Of a stretch of DNA of 43,488 nucleotides, positions 32,960 to 40,938 are shown piece by piece; positions within the stretch are counted from its first letter, which is position 1; each line of letters starts with the position of its first letter. Under the pieces are notes generated by a model. The model was not told the origin of the DNA. It did no database searches and saw only the letters and a list, made by a program, of their open reading frames with translations. The translations under genes and the position numbers were made by a program. The stretch comes from Streptococcaceae bacterium. GTDB lineage: Bacteria; Bacillota; Bacilli; Lactobacillales; Streptococcaceae. The DNA lies in the NCBI GenBank assembly GCA_022484805.1, contig JAKVKP010000020.1:1-43488 (forward strand). The letters run 5' to 3'.

Positions 32960-33991
32960 ATGATGAAAAAAATTATATATTTGGTGTCTAGTTTGGTGGC
33001 AATTTTATTATTAGCGGGGTGTAATTCAGATAATCAATCGCAAAAAGCTGATAGTAGCTCTTCTAACGGTGAAACAACTTATCCGTTAACAATTGAAAAT
33101 TATACGAGAGCAGAAGGCGGTACAAAGTGGACTAAAAAAGACCAAACATTTGAGAGTGCTCCTAAAAGTGTAGTTGCCAATGTTCGACCAATGGCTGAAT
33201 TATTATTACATTTAGGCTTACAAGATTCAATTAGTGGTGTTGGTGGCGTCTTTGGTGAAGCTGACGAATCAGTTGCAGATGAATTTGCAAAATTAAAGAA
33301 TCTTGGTGACTCATATATTTCACAAGAAGTGACCCTGAGCGCTAATCCAGACCTCGTATTTGGTCGTAGTGGTTTATTTGATAATGAAGATTGGGGTACG
33401 GGTACCGTGGATTCGTTAAATGACATGGGAATCAATACTTATGTAATGGAAACTTCAATTAACGGTGGAACTTTTGACTCGATTTACAATGACTTAGACA
33501 ATCTTGGTAAAATTTTTAATGTTCAAGATAAGGCTGCAAGCTTTTCTGCTGAAATCAAAGCACGTCAAGATAAGCTTGAGGATTCATTAAGTGGTATTGA
33601 GGATAAGAAAACCTTTGCTTATATTCATTCAAATGATCCAGAAAATATTTCAGTTTATTCATTGAAAAACGAAAGCTTTACTTTGAGCCTATTTAAAATG
33701 TTGAAAATGGAGCACGTCTTTAATGATGTTGACGAAACTGAATTAAATGTTGAAGCTCTAATTGAAGCGGATCCAGATGTTTTAATTATTCCAACTTGGG
33801 ATGAAACAGATGGTGCTCAAAAAATGGTAGATGGCTTATTAAGTAGTTCAAAAGTTTCTGGCCTAAAAGCAGTAAAAAATAAAGCAATCTACATTGTTGA
33901 TTATAACTATCTATTCGGTTATAGCTACCAATCTTTGGATGGTGTAGAACAACTTGCGAAAGAAATTTACCCAGATTTAGTTAAGGATTAG
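32960..33991 (+). CDS. Iron-complex ABC transporter binding lipoprotein
   Basis: This is a 343-residue exported lipoprotein (342 if the second of two adjacent ATGs is used, which is better spaced from AAGGAG). The lipobox reads LLAGC with the cysteine at 20-21, followed by a Ser-rich linker and a two-lobe binding fold. LSANPDLVFGRSGLFDNED and ALIEADPDVLIIPTWDE are the usual helix-strand elements of this family. It shares little sequence with the first binding protein (18966-19925), so the two systems probably take different iron complexes. The exact ligand is unknown. A long imperfect palindrome follows. Confidence 0.86.
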   Translation: MMKKIIYLVSSLVAILLLAGCNSDNQSQKADSSSSNGETTYPLTIENYTRAEGGTKWTKKDQTFESAPKSVVANVRPMAELLLHLGLQDSISGVGGVFGEADESVADEFAKLKNLGDSYISQEVTLSANPDLVFGRSGLFDNEDWGTGTVDSLNDMGINTYVMETSINGGTFDSIYNDLDNLGKIFNVQDKAASFSAEIKARQDKLEDSLSGIEDKKTFAYIHSNDPENISVYSLKNESFTLSLFKMLKMEHVFNDVDETELNVEALIEADPDVLIIPTWDETDGAQKMVDGLLSSSKVSGLKAVKNKAIYIVDYNYLFGYSYQSLDGVEQLAKEIYPDLVKD

Positions 33992-34018
33992 ACTTAAATT
34001 AAAGGTCGTCTATTTTTA

Positions 34019-34121
34019 TAAATAATAAAGCAGACATGAGATGTATTCTGTCAATAGGACAAAGAAATAATTAGAATCCTAGACAGAGAGCACATCACAG
34101 AAATGTCTGCTTTATTTATTG
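34019..34121. repeat. Long imperfect palindrome between convergent genes
   Basis: AATAATAAAGCAGACAT (34021-34037) is mirrored by ATGTCTGCTTTATTTATT (34103-34120). The inner parts GATGT...CTGTC and GACAG...ACATC also pair. The whole unit spans about 100 bp, with a central loop near 34053-34080. There is no long T run. It may be a bidirectional terminator for the iron operon and the TetR gene, or a small non-autonomous element with terminal inverted repeats. Confidence 0.6.
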
Positions 34122-34141
34122 TCGTTATTAATTGCTGAAAA

Positions 34142-34747
34142 TTAATATTTTTCATGAATTACATTTATTCCGAGAACAGTCAAATGACCATTACTAACTA
34201 GTTTAATGACCAGTTCTGCTAATTGTTTTGGCTCAATTTGATCCTGATTATGGACCCACCATACAAGTGTACCGACAAAAATACTTGTTAAATAGGCGAT
34301 TACAAAATCAATGGGCACATTGTCGCCACCATTTTTAACCTCGACTGTTTTAAACAAATCGCTATATTGTTCATTTAAAATTTTGACAAATTTTTCAGTA
34401 ATGATCTCCTTATTATTACCTGTAATTAATGCCTTTGCCAGCTCTGGATTTTTTTGTAGGTTATTATAAAATCGGGTAAGTAGATTTTTAATATGTTTAA
34501 CCTCAACATTATCGGCTTGTACAATTTCAGAGGATTTTAGTAAAAAAGAAAATTTTTTCATAAACTCATCTAAAATTTGGTCAAAAAGATCCTGCTTGTC
34601 TTTATAGTGCGCATAGAAGGTTGCACGATTAATCATTGCTTCCTCTGCAATATCTTGGATGGTCACTTTATCAAATCCTTTTTCAGCGACTAACTTTATA
34701 AATGCTTCATTAATCAATTTATTTGTTCTTTTTATTCTTAAATCCAT
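34142..34747 (-). CDS. TetR/AcrR-family transcriptional regulator
   Basis: The 201 residues start with a typical TetR DNA-binding domain: RTNKLINEAFIKLVAEKGFDKVTIQDIAEEAMINRATFYAHYKDKQDL, residues about 7-55. The C-terminal ligand/dimerisation part shows FVGTLVWWVHNQ, like the TetR_C_8 type. AAGGGGGAA precedes the ATG on the minus strand. It is divergent from the 1420-residue activase gene. The 199-base gap holds an inverted pair of TTTAAACAACAAA-like sites plus a third half-site on the activase -35, so control of the activase and of itself is likely. Confidence 0.88.
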   Translation of the reverse strand: MDLRIKRTNKLINEAFIKLVAEKGFDKVTIQDIAEEAMINRATFYAHYKDKQDLFDQILDEFMKKFSFLLKSSEIVQADNVEVKHIKNLLTRFYNNLQKNPELAKALITGNNKEIITEKFVKILNEQYSDLFKTVEVKNGGDNVPIDFVIAYLTSIFVGTLVWWVHNQDQIEPKQLAELVIKLVSNGHLTVLGINVIHEKY

Positions 34748-34770
34748 GATTATTTCCCCCTTTTTTTATT

Positions 34771-34805
34771 TTTAAACAACAAAAATTATTTATTTGTTGC
34801 TTAAA
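34771..34805. promoter_or_regulatory. Probable TetR operator (inverted repeat)
   Basis: TTTAAACAACAAA (34771-34783) and TTTGTTGCTTAAA (34793-34805) are inverted copies with one mismatch. Another half-site, TGTTGTTTAAA (34886-34896), overlaps the activase promoter -35. The pair sits about 24 bases upstream of the TetR start codon, where it could autoregulate. Confidence 0.6.
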
Positions 34806-34882
34806 AAACTTTTTAATAAATATTGATGGTTGCTATTTTTTTAAAATCAATTCAATATAGATATATAGTATTTTATCAGACA

Positions 34883-34911
34883 TTGTGTTGTTTAAAAAGT
34901 AAAAATATAGT
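34883..34911 (+). promoter_or_regulatory. Promoter of the activase gene
   Basis: TTGTGT (34883-34888), 17 bases, TATAGT (34906-34911). The half-site TGTTGTTTAAA overlaps the -35 end, a natural place for TetR-type repression. Confidence 0.6.
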
Positions 34912-34946
34912 GCAAAAAGTGAGCAGATAAAAATTTAGGTGTAATT

Positions 34947-37900
34947 ATGTATAGAGCAGGAATTGATGTCGGTTCTACAACAGTTAAGTTAGTCGTATTT
35001 GATCAAAGTGAACAGCTCGTTTTTTCGAAATATGAGCGTCATTTTTCAGATATTAAAACGGCCGCAATTAAAGTAATCAAAGAAGCTAGAGATTTAATCG
35101 GAGATGTCGAAACTTCAATCGCTATTACTGGTTCTGGTGGTATTGGTCTTTCTGAGGTAACAGATATTCCATTTGTGCAAGAGGTTATCGCTGCAACGAT
35201 GGCAGTGGAAAAAATTATTCCACAGACAGATGTGGTGATTGAGCTTGGTGGGGAAGATGCCAAGATTACCTTTTTTGATGGCGCCTTAGAGCAACGGATG
35301 AATGGGACTTGTGCTGGTGGGACAGGTGCCTTCATTGACCAAATGGCACAGCTTTTAAAGACGGATGCTAATGGTGTTAACGAGCTTGCTAAGAATTATC
35401 AAACAATTTATCCTATCGCCTCTCGCTGTGGCGTTTTTGCGAAAACGGATGTTCAGCCTTTAATCAATGAAGGTGCAAGACGTGAGGATATTGCTGCTAG
35501 TATTTTTCAGGCAGTAGTTAATCAAACGATTGCTGGCTTGGCAGCGGGACGTAAAATTCAAGGTAATATCGCCTTTTTAGGTGGACCACTCTTCTTTATG
35601 AGTGAATTACGCCGTCGATTTATTGAAACCTTAAATATTAAACCTGAAAATATTGTTTTCCCAGAAAACTCTCAGTTGTTTGTTGCAATGGGTGCTGCCC
35701 TTGAAGAAGAGCAAATTGATTTAAAACTCTCAACGATCATTGAACGCCTAGAGGCGGATCATTCTGAAAGCTTAGTTCCTCAAAATACTCTAGAAGTGTT
35801 ATTTAATGATGAAGCTGAATTAGCAGAGTTTCGTGCTCGTCATAATCAAGCGCAGGCTAGTTTTAAAGATCTGACCTCGCATCATGGCGCAGCTTATTTG
35901 GGTATTGATGCGGGCTCAACAACGACTAAAGTGGTCTTAACTGATGATGATGGTGCTATTTTATTTGATTATTACGGTAATAATAACGGTCAGCCCTTAG
36001 AAAACGTAATTGAAGTGATTCAATCACTATATGAAAAGTTACCGGCGGATGTTTTCATTGCGCAAAGTTGTGTGACTGGTTACGGGGAACATTTAATTAA
36101 AAATGCCTTAAAGGTTGACTTTGGTGAAGTTGAAACAATGGCCCATTATAAGGCAGCTAATTTCTTCCAACCAGGTGTTGATTTCATTTTGGATATTGGT
36201 GGACAGGATATGAAGGCAATGACAATCACTGATCAAGCCTTATCATCTATTCAATTGAACGAAGCCTGTTCGTCAGGCTGTGGCTCATTTATTGAAACAT
36301 TTGCTAAATCCATGCAATATGATGTGAAAGACTTCGCCAAGGTGGCTTTACTTTCTAAGCATCCAGTGGATTTAGGCTCAAAATGTACCGTTTTTATGAA
36401 TTCAAAAGTTAAGCAAGTCCAAAAAGAAGGTGCAACAGTTGCAGATATTTCTGCTGGTTTATCCTATTCAGTGATTAAAAATGCACTTTATAAAGTAATT
36501 AAAATTAAAAAACCTGAAGATTTGGGTGAAAAAGTAGTTGTGCAAGGTGGTACTTTTTACAATGAGGCTGTTTTGCGGGCGTTTGAAAAAGTTTCTGGTC
36601 GTCAAGTAGTTAGACCATCAATCGCTGGTTTAATGGGTGCCTACGGCTGTGCCCTAATTGCTCAAGAACGAGCTGAAGAACAGCCTGAAACGACCTTACT
36701 TTCATCTGAGGAGCTTGAAGAATTTACAACAAGTAAAGAATTTGTGAACTGTGGCCTTTGTGAAAATCAATGTTCACTTACCTTAACTGTTTTCAATGAT
36801 GGCCGAAAATTTGTTACCGGTAATCGTTGCGAGCGCGGTGCCGAAAAAGCGATGCAGGTCAAGATTGAAATTAAAAAGAAAAAAGTTAATCTAGTTGATT
36901 ATAAATACAAACGTTTGTTTAGTTATAAATCATTATCGAAGAAAAAGGCTGAGCATGGTACAATCGGAATTCCTCGTGTTTTGAATATGTATGAAAATTA
37001 TCCATTATGGCACACAATTTTAACGGACCTAGGCTATCGTGTTGTAATTAGTCCACGTAGTGACAAAAAGGTTTACGAAAAAGGGATGGAAACAATCTCT
37101 AGTGATACGGTTTGTTATCCTGCTAAGATGACACATGGTCATATTGAAAGCTTGATTGAGAAAAAAGTGGACAAAATTTTCTATCCAAGTGTTATTTTTG
37201 AGCAACAGGAGCAAAAATCTGCTGAAAATCACTTTAACTGTCCAATTGTCCAAAGCTATCCTGAGGTGATTGAAAAAAATATCGATGCAATTCGTAACGG
37301 TGAAATTGGCTACCTTCACCCTTTTGTTAATTTAGCGGATGAAGAGTCTGTTGTTTTGGCATTGACGAAGGCGTTTGCTGAAGATGGGATTACTGAGGCG
37401 ATGATTCGCCCAGCAGTTGCTCACGGCTTTCAAGAAATGAAGGACTTTAAGGCTGATTTGCGCGAAAAAGCGGATGATTTGCTAATGAAGGTTAATCTAA
37501 ATAATGAAAAAGCAATTGTTCTAGCTGGTCGACCATATCATTTAGATCCTGAAATTAATCATGGAATTGCTAATGTGATTACGCAGGAAGGCTTCCATGT
37601 CATGACTGAAGACATGGTGAGTGGTATGGAGGAAGTTAGCGGTCTACGCGTCGTCAATCAATGGGTCTATCATTCACGGCTATATGCAGCGGCAAAATTT
37701 GTTGCTAAAAATAAAAATTTAGAATTAGTTCAATTAAATTCATTTGGCTGTGGACTTGATGCAGTGACAACAGACCAGGTTGAAGAAATTATGCGTGGCT
37801 ATCACAAGCTTTATACTGTTTTGAAGATTGACGAGGGTAGTAACTTAGGAGCAATTAGAATTCGTTTAAGGAGTCTAAAGGCAGCAGTTAATGAACGTGA

Positions 37901-39209
37901 TAAGCGTAAAATTGAAATTCCGAAGCATTTTGAATTGGCTGAGCAAAACAAACCAGTTACTTTTACCAAAGAAATGCGTAAGAAGCATACACTACTTATG
38001 CCAATGCTATCACCAATTCACCAAGAAGGATTGGTTGAAGAAGCCTTTAAATCCAGTGGATATCATGTGGTGACTTTGCCAGCAATGGATCGCCATGCGG
38101 TCGATGTTGGCTTGAAATATGTTAATAATGATTCTTGCTATCCTGCGATTATCTCGATTGGTCAGCTAATTAAAGCACTTGAATCAGGTGATTATGATTT
38201 AAATAACACATCAGTAATGATGTCCCAAACTGGTGGTGGCTGTCGAGCTACAAACTATATTCCTTTACTTCGTAAAGCATTAAAAGATGCTGGATTTGAA
38301 CAAGTTCCAGTTGTTTCAGTTTCAATGGGAAATAAAGGTGTTGAGGATACTCCAGGATTTAAAATAACAATTCCCTTTGCAAAAAGAATGTTCCTTGCGG
38401 CAATGTATGGTGATTTATTTGAACGTGTTATTTATCGGACTCGACCTTATGAGCTTGAAAAAGGACAAGTAAACGAACTTTATGATTATTGGGTAGAGAA
38501 AGCTAGAAAGAATGTTAAAAATGGCTCCTTCACACAATTCAATTATTATATGAAACGGATTATTAAGGCATTTGATACGATTCCTATTTCTAATGAACGT
38601 AAGCCTCGTGTCGGCGTTGTTGGTGAAATTTTAGTGAAGTATGCACCAACCGCCAATAATGATATTGTTGGTATTATCGAGTCAGAGGGTGCCGAGGCTG
38701 TTGTGCCAGATTTGATTGGTTTTATGAATTATTCACTTTATAATCAAATTTGGAAGGCAGAAGAGCTTAATATGAGCAGTAAATCTGGCAAACTTTCAAA
38801 ATTGATGATTGATTTCATTGAATTTGTTGAAAAACCGATGCATAAAGCGCTAGTCAATTCGGAACGTTTTGATGGCATCTCTTCAATTTATGACATTGCA
38901 GAGGACGCTTCAAATGTTATATCAATCGGTAATCATACTGGTGAAGGCTGGTTCTTGACAGGTGAAATGATTGAACTACTTGAAAATAAGGTGAATAATA
39001 TTGTCTGTCTTCAACCGTTTGGCTGCTTACCAAATCATATTGTTGGTAAAGGGATGATTAAAGAATTACGACGTCAATACCCAAAAGCCAATATTGCACC
39101 AATTGACTATGATCCAGGCGTTTCGATTGTCAATCAGCTTAATCGCATCCGTTTGATGATGGCGACTGCTAAAAAGGAAATGAAGAAGGAAAATATGATA
39201 TCTCGCTAA
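34947..39209 (+). CDS. Giant acyl-CoA dehydratase activase-like protein (double BadF/HgdC ATPase plus DUF2229)
   Basis: The 1420 residues contain two HgdC-type ATPase units. Unit 1 has GIDVGSTTVKL (5-15), GGEDAKITFF and the Fe-S cysteines C122 (NGTCAGGTG) and C161 (ASRCGVF). Unit 2 has GIDAGSTTTKV (319-329), DIGGQDMKAM, C441/C445 (EACSSGCGS) and C480. A cysteine cluster follows (C602, C605, C609, C628), then a long DUF2229/HgdB-like part to the end. HgdC-type activases pass one electron, driven by ATP, to 2-hydroxyacyl-CoA dehydratases through a [4Fe-4S] cluster. No dehydratase is adjacent, so activase and acceptor may be fused. The reaction is unknown. GAGCAG is a weak ribosome binding site. 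A TetR gene faces it. Confidence 0.85.
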   Translation: MYRAGIDVGSTTVKLVVFDQSEQLVFSKYERHFSDIKTAAIKVIKEARDLIGDVETSIAITGSGGIGLSEVTDIPFVQEVIAATMAVEKIIPQTDVVIELGGEDAKITFFDGALEQRMNGTCAGGTGAFIDQMAQLLKTDANGVNELAKNYQTIYPIASRCGVFAKTDVQPLINEGARREDIAASIFQAVVNQTIAGLAAGRKIQGNIAFLGGPLFFMSELRRRFIETLNIKPENIVFPENSQLFVAMGAALEEEQIDLKLSTIIERLEADHSESLVPQNTLEVLFNDEAELAEFRARHNQAQASFKDLTSHHGAAYLGIDAGSTTTKVVLTDDDGAILFDYYGNNNGQPLENVIEVIQSLYEKLPADVFIAQSCVTGYGEHLIKNALKVDFGEVETMAHYKAANFFQPGVDFILDIGGQDMKAMTITDQALSSIQLNEACSSGCGSFIETFAKSMQYDVKDFAKVALLSKHPVDLGSKCTVFMNSKVKQVQKEGATVADISAGLSYSVIKNALYKVIKIKKPEDLGEKVVVQGGTFYNEAVLRAFEKVSGRQVVRPSIAGLMGAYGCALIAQERAEEQPETTLLSSEELEEFTTSKEFVNCGLCENQCSLTLTVFNDGRKFVTGNRCERGAEKAMQVKIEIKKKKVNLVDYKYKRLFSYKSLSKKKAEHGTIGIPRVLNMYENYPLWHTILTDLGYRVVISPRSDKKVYEKGMETISSDTVCYPAKMTHGHIESLIEKKVDKIFYPSVIFEQQEQKSAENHFNCPIVQSYPEVIEKNIDAIRNGEIGYLHPFVNLADEESVVLALTKAFAEDGITEAMIRPAVAHGFQEMKDFKADLREKADDLLMKVNLNNEKAIVLAGRPYHLDPEINHGIANVITQEGFHVMTEDMVSGMEEVSGLRVVNQWVYHSRLYAAAKFVAKNKNLELVQLNSFGCGLDAVTTDQVEEIMRGYHKLYTVLKIDEGSNLGAIRIRLRSLKAAVNERDKRKIEIPKHFELAEQNKPVTFTKEMRKKHTLLMPMLSPIHQEGLVEEAFKSSGYHVVTLPAMDRHAVDVGLKYVNNDSCYPAIISIGQLIKALESGDYDLNNTSVMMSQTGGGCRATNYIPLLRKALKDAGFEQVPVVSVSMGNKGVEDTPGFKITIPFAKRMFLAAMYGDLFERVIYRTRPYELEKGQVNELYDYWVEKARKNVKNGSFTQFNYYMKRIIKAFDTIPISNERKPRVGVVGEILVKYAPTANNDIVGIIESEGAEAVVPDLIGFMNYSLYNQIWKAEELNMSSKSGKLSKLMIDFIEFVEKPMHKALVNSERFDGISSIYDIAEDASNVISIGNHTGEGWFLTGEMIELLENKVNNIVCLQPFGCLPNHIVGKGMIKELRRQYPKANIAPIDYDPGVSIVNQLNRIRLMMATAKKEMKKENMISR

Positions 39210-39223
39210 TTTTATAGTTTTGG

Positions 39224-39251
39224 AAGAAGGTGATATTAACACCTTCTTTTT
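39224..39251 (+). terminator. Terminator of the activase gene
   Basis: AAGAAGGTG pairs with CACCTTCTT around ATATTAA, ending in five T. Repeat copy 2 starts immediately after the T run, just as copy 1 starts after the T-box terminator. Confidence 0.85.
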
Positions 39252-39427
39252 GCCATTGTCACTTACTCTCCGATAATTTCAGTATGAAATTTGAGGCAGT
39301 TAGTGACAAAGGTATGCATTTGAACTTATTTTTAGAAGCAACCCAAGGGCGCTTTAAAAATTTAGTTCAAAGGCTCAATACACACTTACTCTCCGATAAT
39401 TTCAGTACGAAATTTGAGGCAGTTATT
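39252..39427 (+). repeat. 176-bp structured interspersed repeat, copy 2
   Basis: This is a gapless match to 23773-23948, about 86 percent identical. Arm A is TTGTCAC...GTGACAA (39256-39309). Compared with copy 1 the pair C-G has become T-A on both sides, and ACC/GGT has become ACT/AGT, so pairing is kept. Arms A and B are almost identical to each other inside this copy. A frame of 66 codons spans the element (39230-39430) only because the arms repeat. It is not maintained in copy 1. Confidence 0.85.
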
Positions 39428-39757
39428 TAAAAAGCTGAAACAGTCGTTTTGTGGTGTAGAAAATTAGGGATATAGCGTAAGCGTGCAACGCACGTGCGCA
39501 TCAATCATCTATTTTCCTAACCACAGACTGTTAAAGCTGGATTAGTGACAACGTCGGAAGTAACTTCGCTCATCAGAATTGGAAGTTAGATGTGTTATCG
39601 ATTTTTTATATAGCTTGAGGCAAAGTGATTACGTTTTGTAATGTTTAATTACTCAAAAAGACTTCTAATTCTATATTTGCTACATTCTTCCGACTTTTCT
39701 CACAAAATTGGTATTTTGCTAAACCGCAAAATCTGAGGTACTTTAATTTAAAAAACT

Positions 39758-39786
39758 CAAGAGCGCTTTAAAAGCTGAGTTCAAAG
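39758..39786 (+). repeat. Degenerate third copy of the repeat centre
   Basis: CAAGAGCGCTTTAAAA followed by GCTGAGTTCAAAG matches 25 of 29 positions of the centre of repeat copy 2 (CAAGGGCGCTTTAAAA, then ATTTAGTTCAAAG). Flanks suggest remains of an arm (TTTTCTCACAAAATT, TCTGAGG) but are too diverged to align with certainty. Confidence 0.5.
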
Positions 39787-39860
39787 AGAGAAATACCTAA
39801 TAATTATTGAAATTTTCAGAAAAATCATGTATTTAGAATTACATTTTCCTGACAAATTGA

Positions 39861-39866
39861 TATAAT
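39861..39866 (+). promoter_or_regulatory. -10 box of the YoaK-family gene
   Basis: Perfect TATAAT (39861-39866), 44 bases before the ATG. The -35 position shows only ATTACA/TTACAT, so the promoter is of moderate quality. Confidence 0.5.
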
Positions 39867-39909
39867 GAGGAGAAGTCTTAAAGTTATCAAGTAAGAAATG
39901 GTGTGAACA

Positions 39910-40599
39910 ATGACAAATTTAAAAGAATATAGAATTTATGAAGGATTGCGGATTGCATTTTCTTTGACTTTTATTGGTGGCTTTTTGGATGCATACTCAT
40001 TTAAAATGCTTGGTGGTCGTTTTGCAAGCATGCAGTCTGGAAACTTAATTTATTTTTCATTAAATATAATTGAAGGGAATTATCGCAAGGCAATACTGTA
40101 TTTATTTCCAGTGCTTTCTTTTTTATGCGGTAGCATGACCTGTATCTTTATAAAACGTTATATGCAGCAACGAAATTTTAGGTGGCACATAACCGCTTGC
40201 TTAGTTGAATTGGTTGGCTTTATCCTTCTTTCCTTCCTATCAACTCGTTTAAATCACGAGTGGTTGATTGTGATGATTGCTTTTATTGCAGCAATTCAAG
40301 CTGAAAGTTTTAAAAGACTACGTGGTATGAGCTATGGGACAATTATGAGTACTGGTAATGTTAAAAATTTAGGTATTTTTTTGGTGACTGGCTTTTTAGA
40401 TCATGATCATAAAACAATTGAAAAAGCGCGAAATTCGTTTTTCGCTATCCTATTTTTTGTCCTTGGCGCAGTTACAGCTGCATTTTCAACGAATTACTTG
40501 AGTGAATACGCACTATTAATTGTTTGCTTGCCACTTATTTTAATTTTAGCATTGTTAATTTTGGAGCATTTTGAACAAAAAAAGAGTCTTAAGCTATAA
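39910..40599 (+). CDS. YoaK/DUF1275 family membrane protein
   Basis: This is a 229-residue protein with six predicted membrane helices. The N-terminal block FSLTFIGGFLDAYSFKMLGGRFASMQSGN and the middle SYGTIMSTGNVKNLG are the duplicated signature of DUF1275 (YoaK). Function in the family is unknown, and transport has been suggested from topology only. The ribosome binding site is weak (AAGAAATGGTG). It stands alone between the repeat-rich region and the PC4-like gene, and its last residues are basic. Confidence 0.85.
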   Translation: MTNLKEYRIYEGLRIAFSLTFIGGFLDAYSFKMLGGRFASMQSGNLIYFSLNIIEGNYRKAILYLFPVLSFLCGSMTCIFIKRYMQQRNFRWHITACLVELVGFILLSFLSTRLNHEWLIVMIAFIAAIQAESFKRLRGMSYGTIMSTGNVKNLGIFLVTGFLDHDHKTIEKARNSFFAILFFVLGAVTAAFSTNYLSEYALLIVCLPLILILALLILEHFEQKKSLKL

Positions 40600-40668
40600 T
40601 TTTAAAAAAAATACGTAATAATTGATAGGGATAATTAATTTATTCCTGTCAAAATAACTGAGGAGACG

Positions 40669-40881
40669 ATGATGGCTGATTTAAAATTTGAAATTACACA
40701 AGAACTGGGTGTCTTATCTGAAAATGCAAAGGGCTGGCGGAAAGAGTTAAACATGGTGAGCTGGAATGATGCAGCTCCAAAATATGATATTCGAACTTGG
40801 AGTCCCGATCATACAAAGATGGGGAAAGGAATTACTTTAAGTTCAGAGGAATTTTCTGAACTACAGTCGCTGTTAAAATAA
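40669..40881 (+). CDS. YdbC/PC4-like single-stranded nucleic acid binding protein
   Basis: This is a 70-residue protein (69 if it starts at the second ATG, 40672, which is better spaced from GAGGAGA). The sequence FEITQELGVLSENAKGWRKELNMVSWND, then YDIRTWSPDHTKMGKGITLSSEEF, is the full YdbC pattern, the bacterial version of the PC4 coactivator fold. Such proteins bind single-stranded DNA or RNA as dimers. The cellular role in lactic acid bacteria is unclear. A bidirectional terminator follows. Confidence 0.9.
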   Translation: MMADLKFEITQELGVLSENAKGWRKELNMVSWNDAAPKYDIRTWSPDHTKMGKGITLSSEEFSELQSLLK

Positions 40882-40895
40882 ATATTATAAATTAT

Positions 40896-40937
40896 AAAAA
40901 GCTTTACCCTAGATGCAACAATGGGTAAAGCTTTTTT
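40896..40937. terminator. Bidirectional terminator between convergent genes
   Basis: AAAAAGCTTTACCC (40896-40909) pairs with GGGTAAAGCTTTTT (40923-40936), with A and T runs at both ends. It serves the YdbC gene (plus) and the glycosyltransferase gene (minus). Confidence 0.88.
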
Positions 40938-40938
40938 G

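Larger units (their letters stand above)
39428..39909 (+). other. Gene-free region with palindromes and a degraded repeat piece
   Basis: AACAGTC (39439-39445) pairs with GACTGTT (39536-39542), with inner blocks TGTGGT/ACCACA and TTAGG/CCTAA, making a palindrome of about 100 bp whose tip contains GCGTGCAACGCACGTGCGC. Further on, GAAGTTAGATGTGTT (near 39592) matches the area behind repeat copy 1. 39758-39786 resembles the repeat centre. No gene was found before 39910. Confidence 0.5.

Noticed and set aside
39230..39430. 66-codon frame across repeat copy 2 with an internally repeated HLLSDNFS-KFEAV peptide
   Set aside because: The repeated peptide only reflects the two DNA arms. Most differences to copy 1 change amino acids, and copy 1 has an in-frame TAA, so the element is not under protein-coding constraint.
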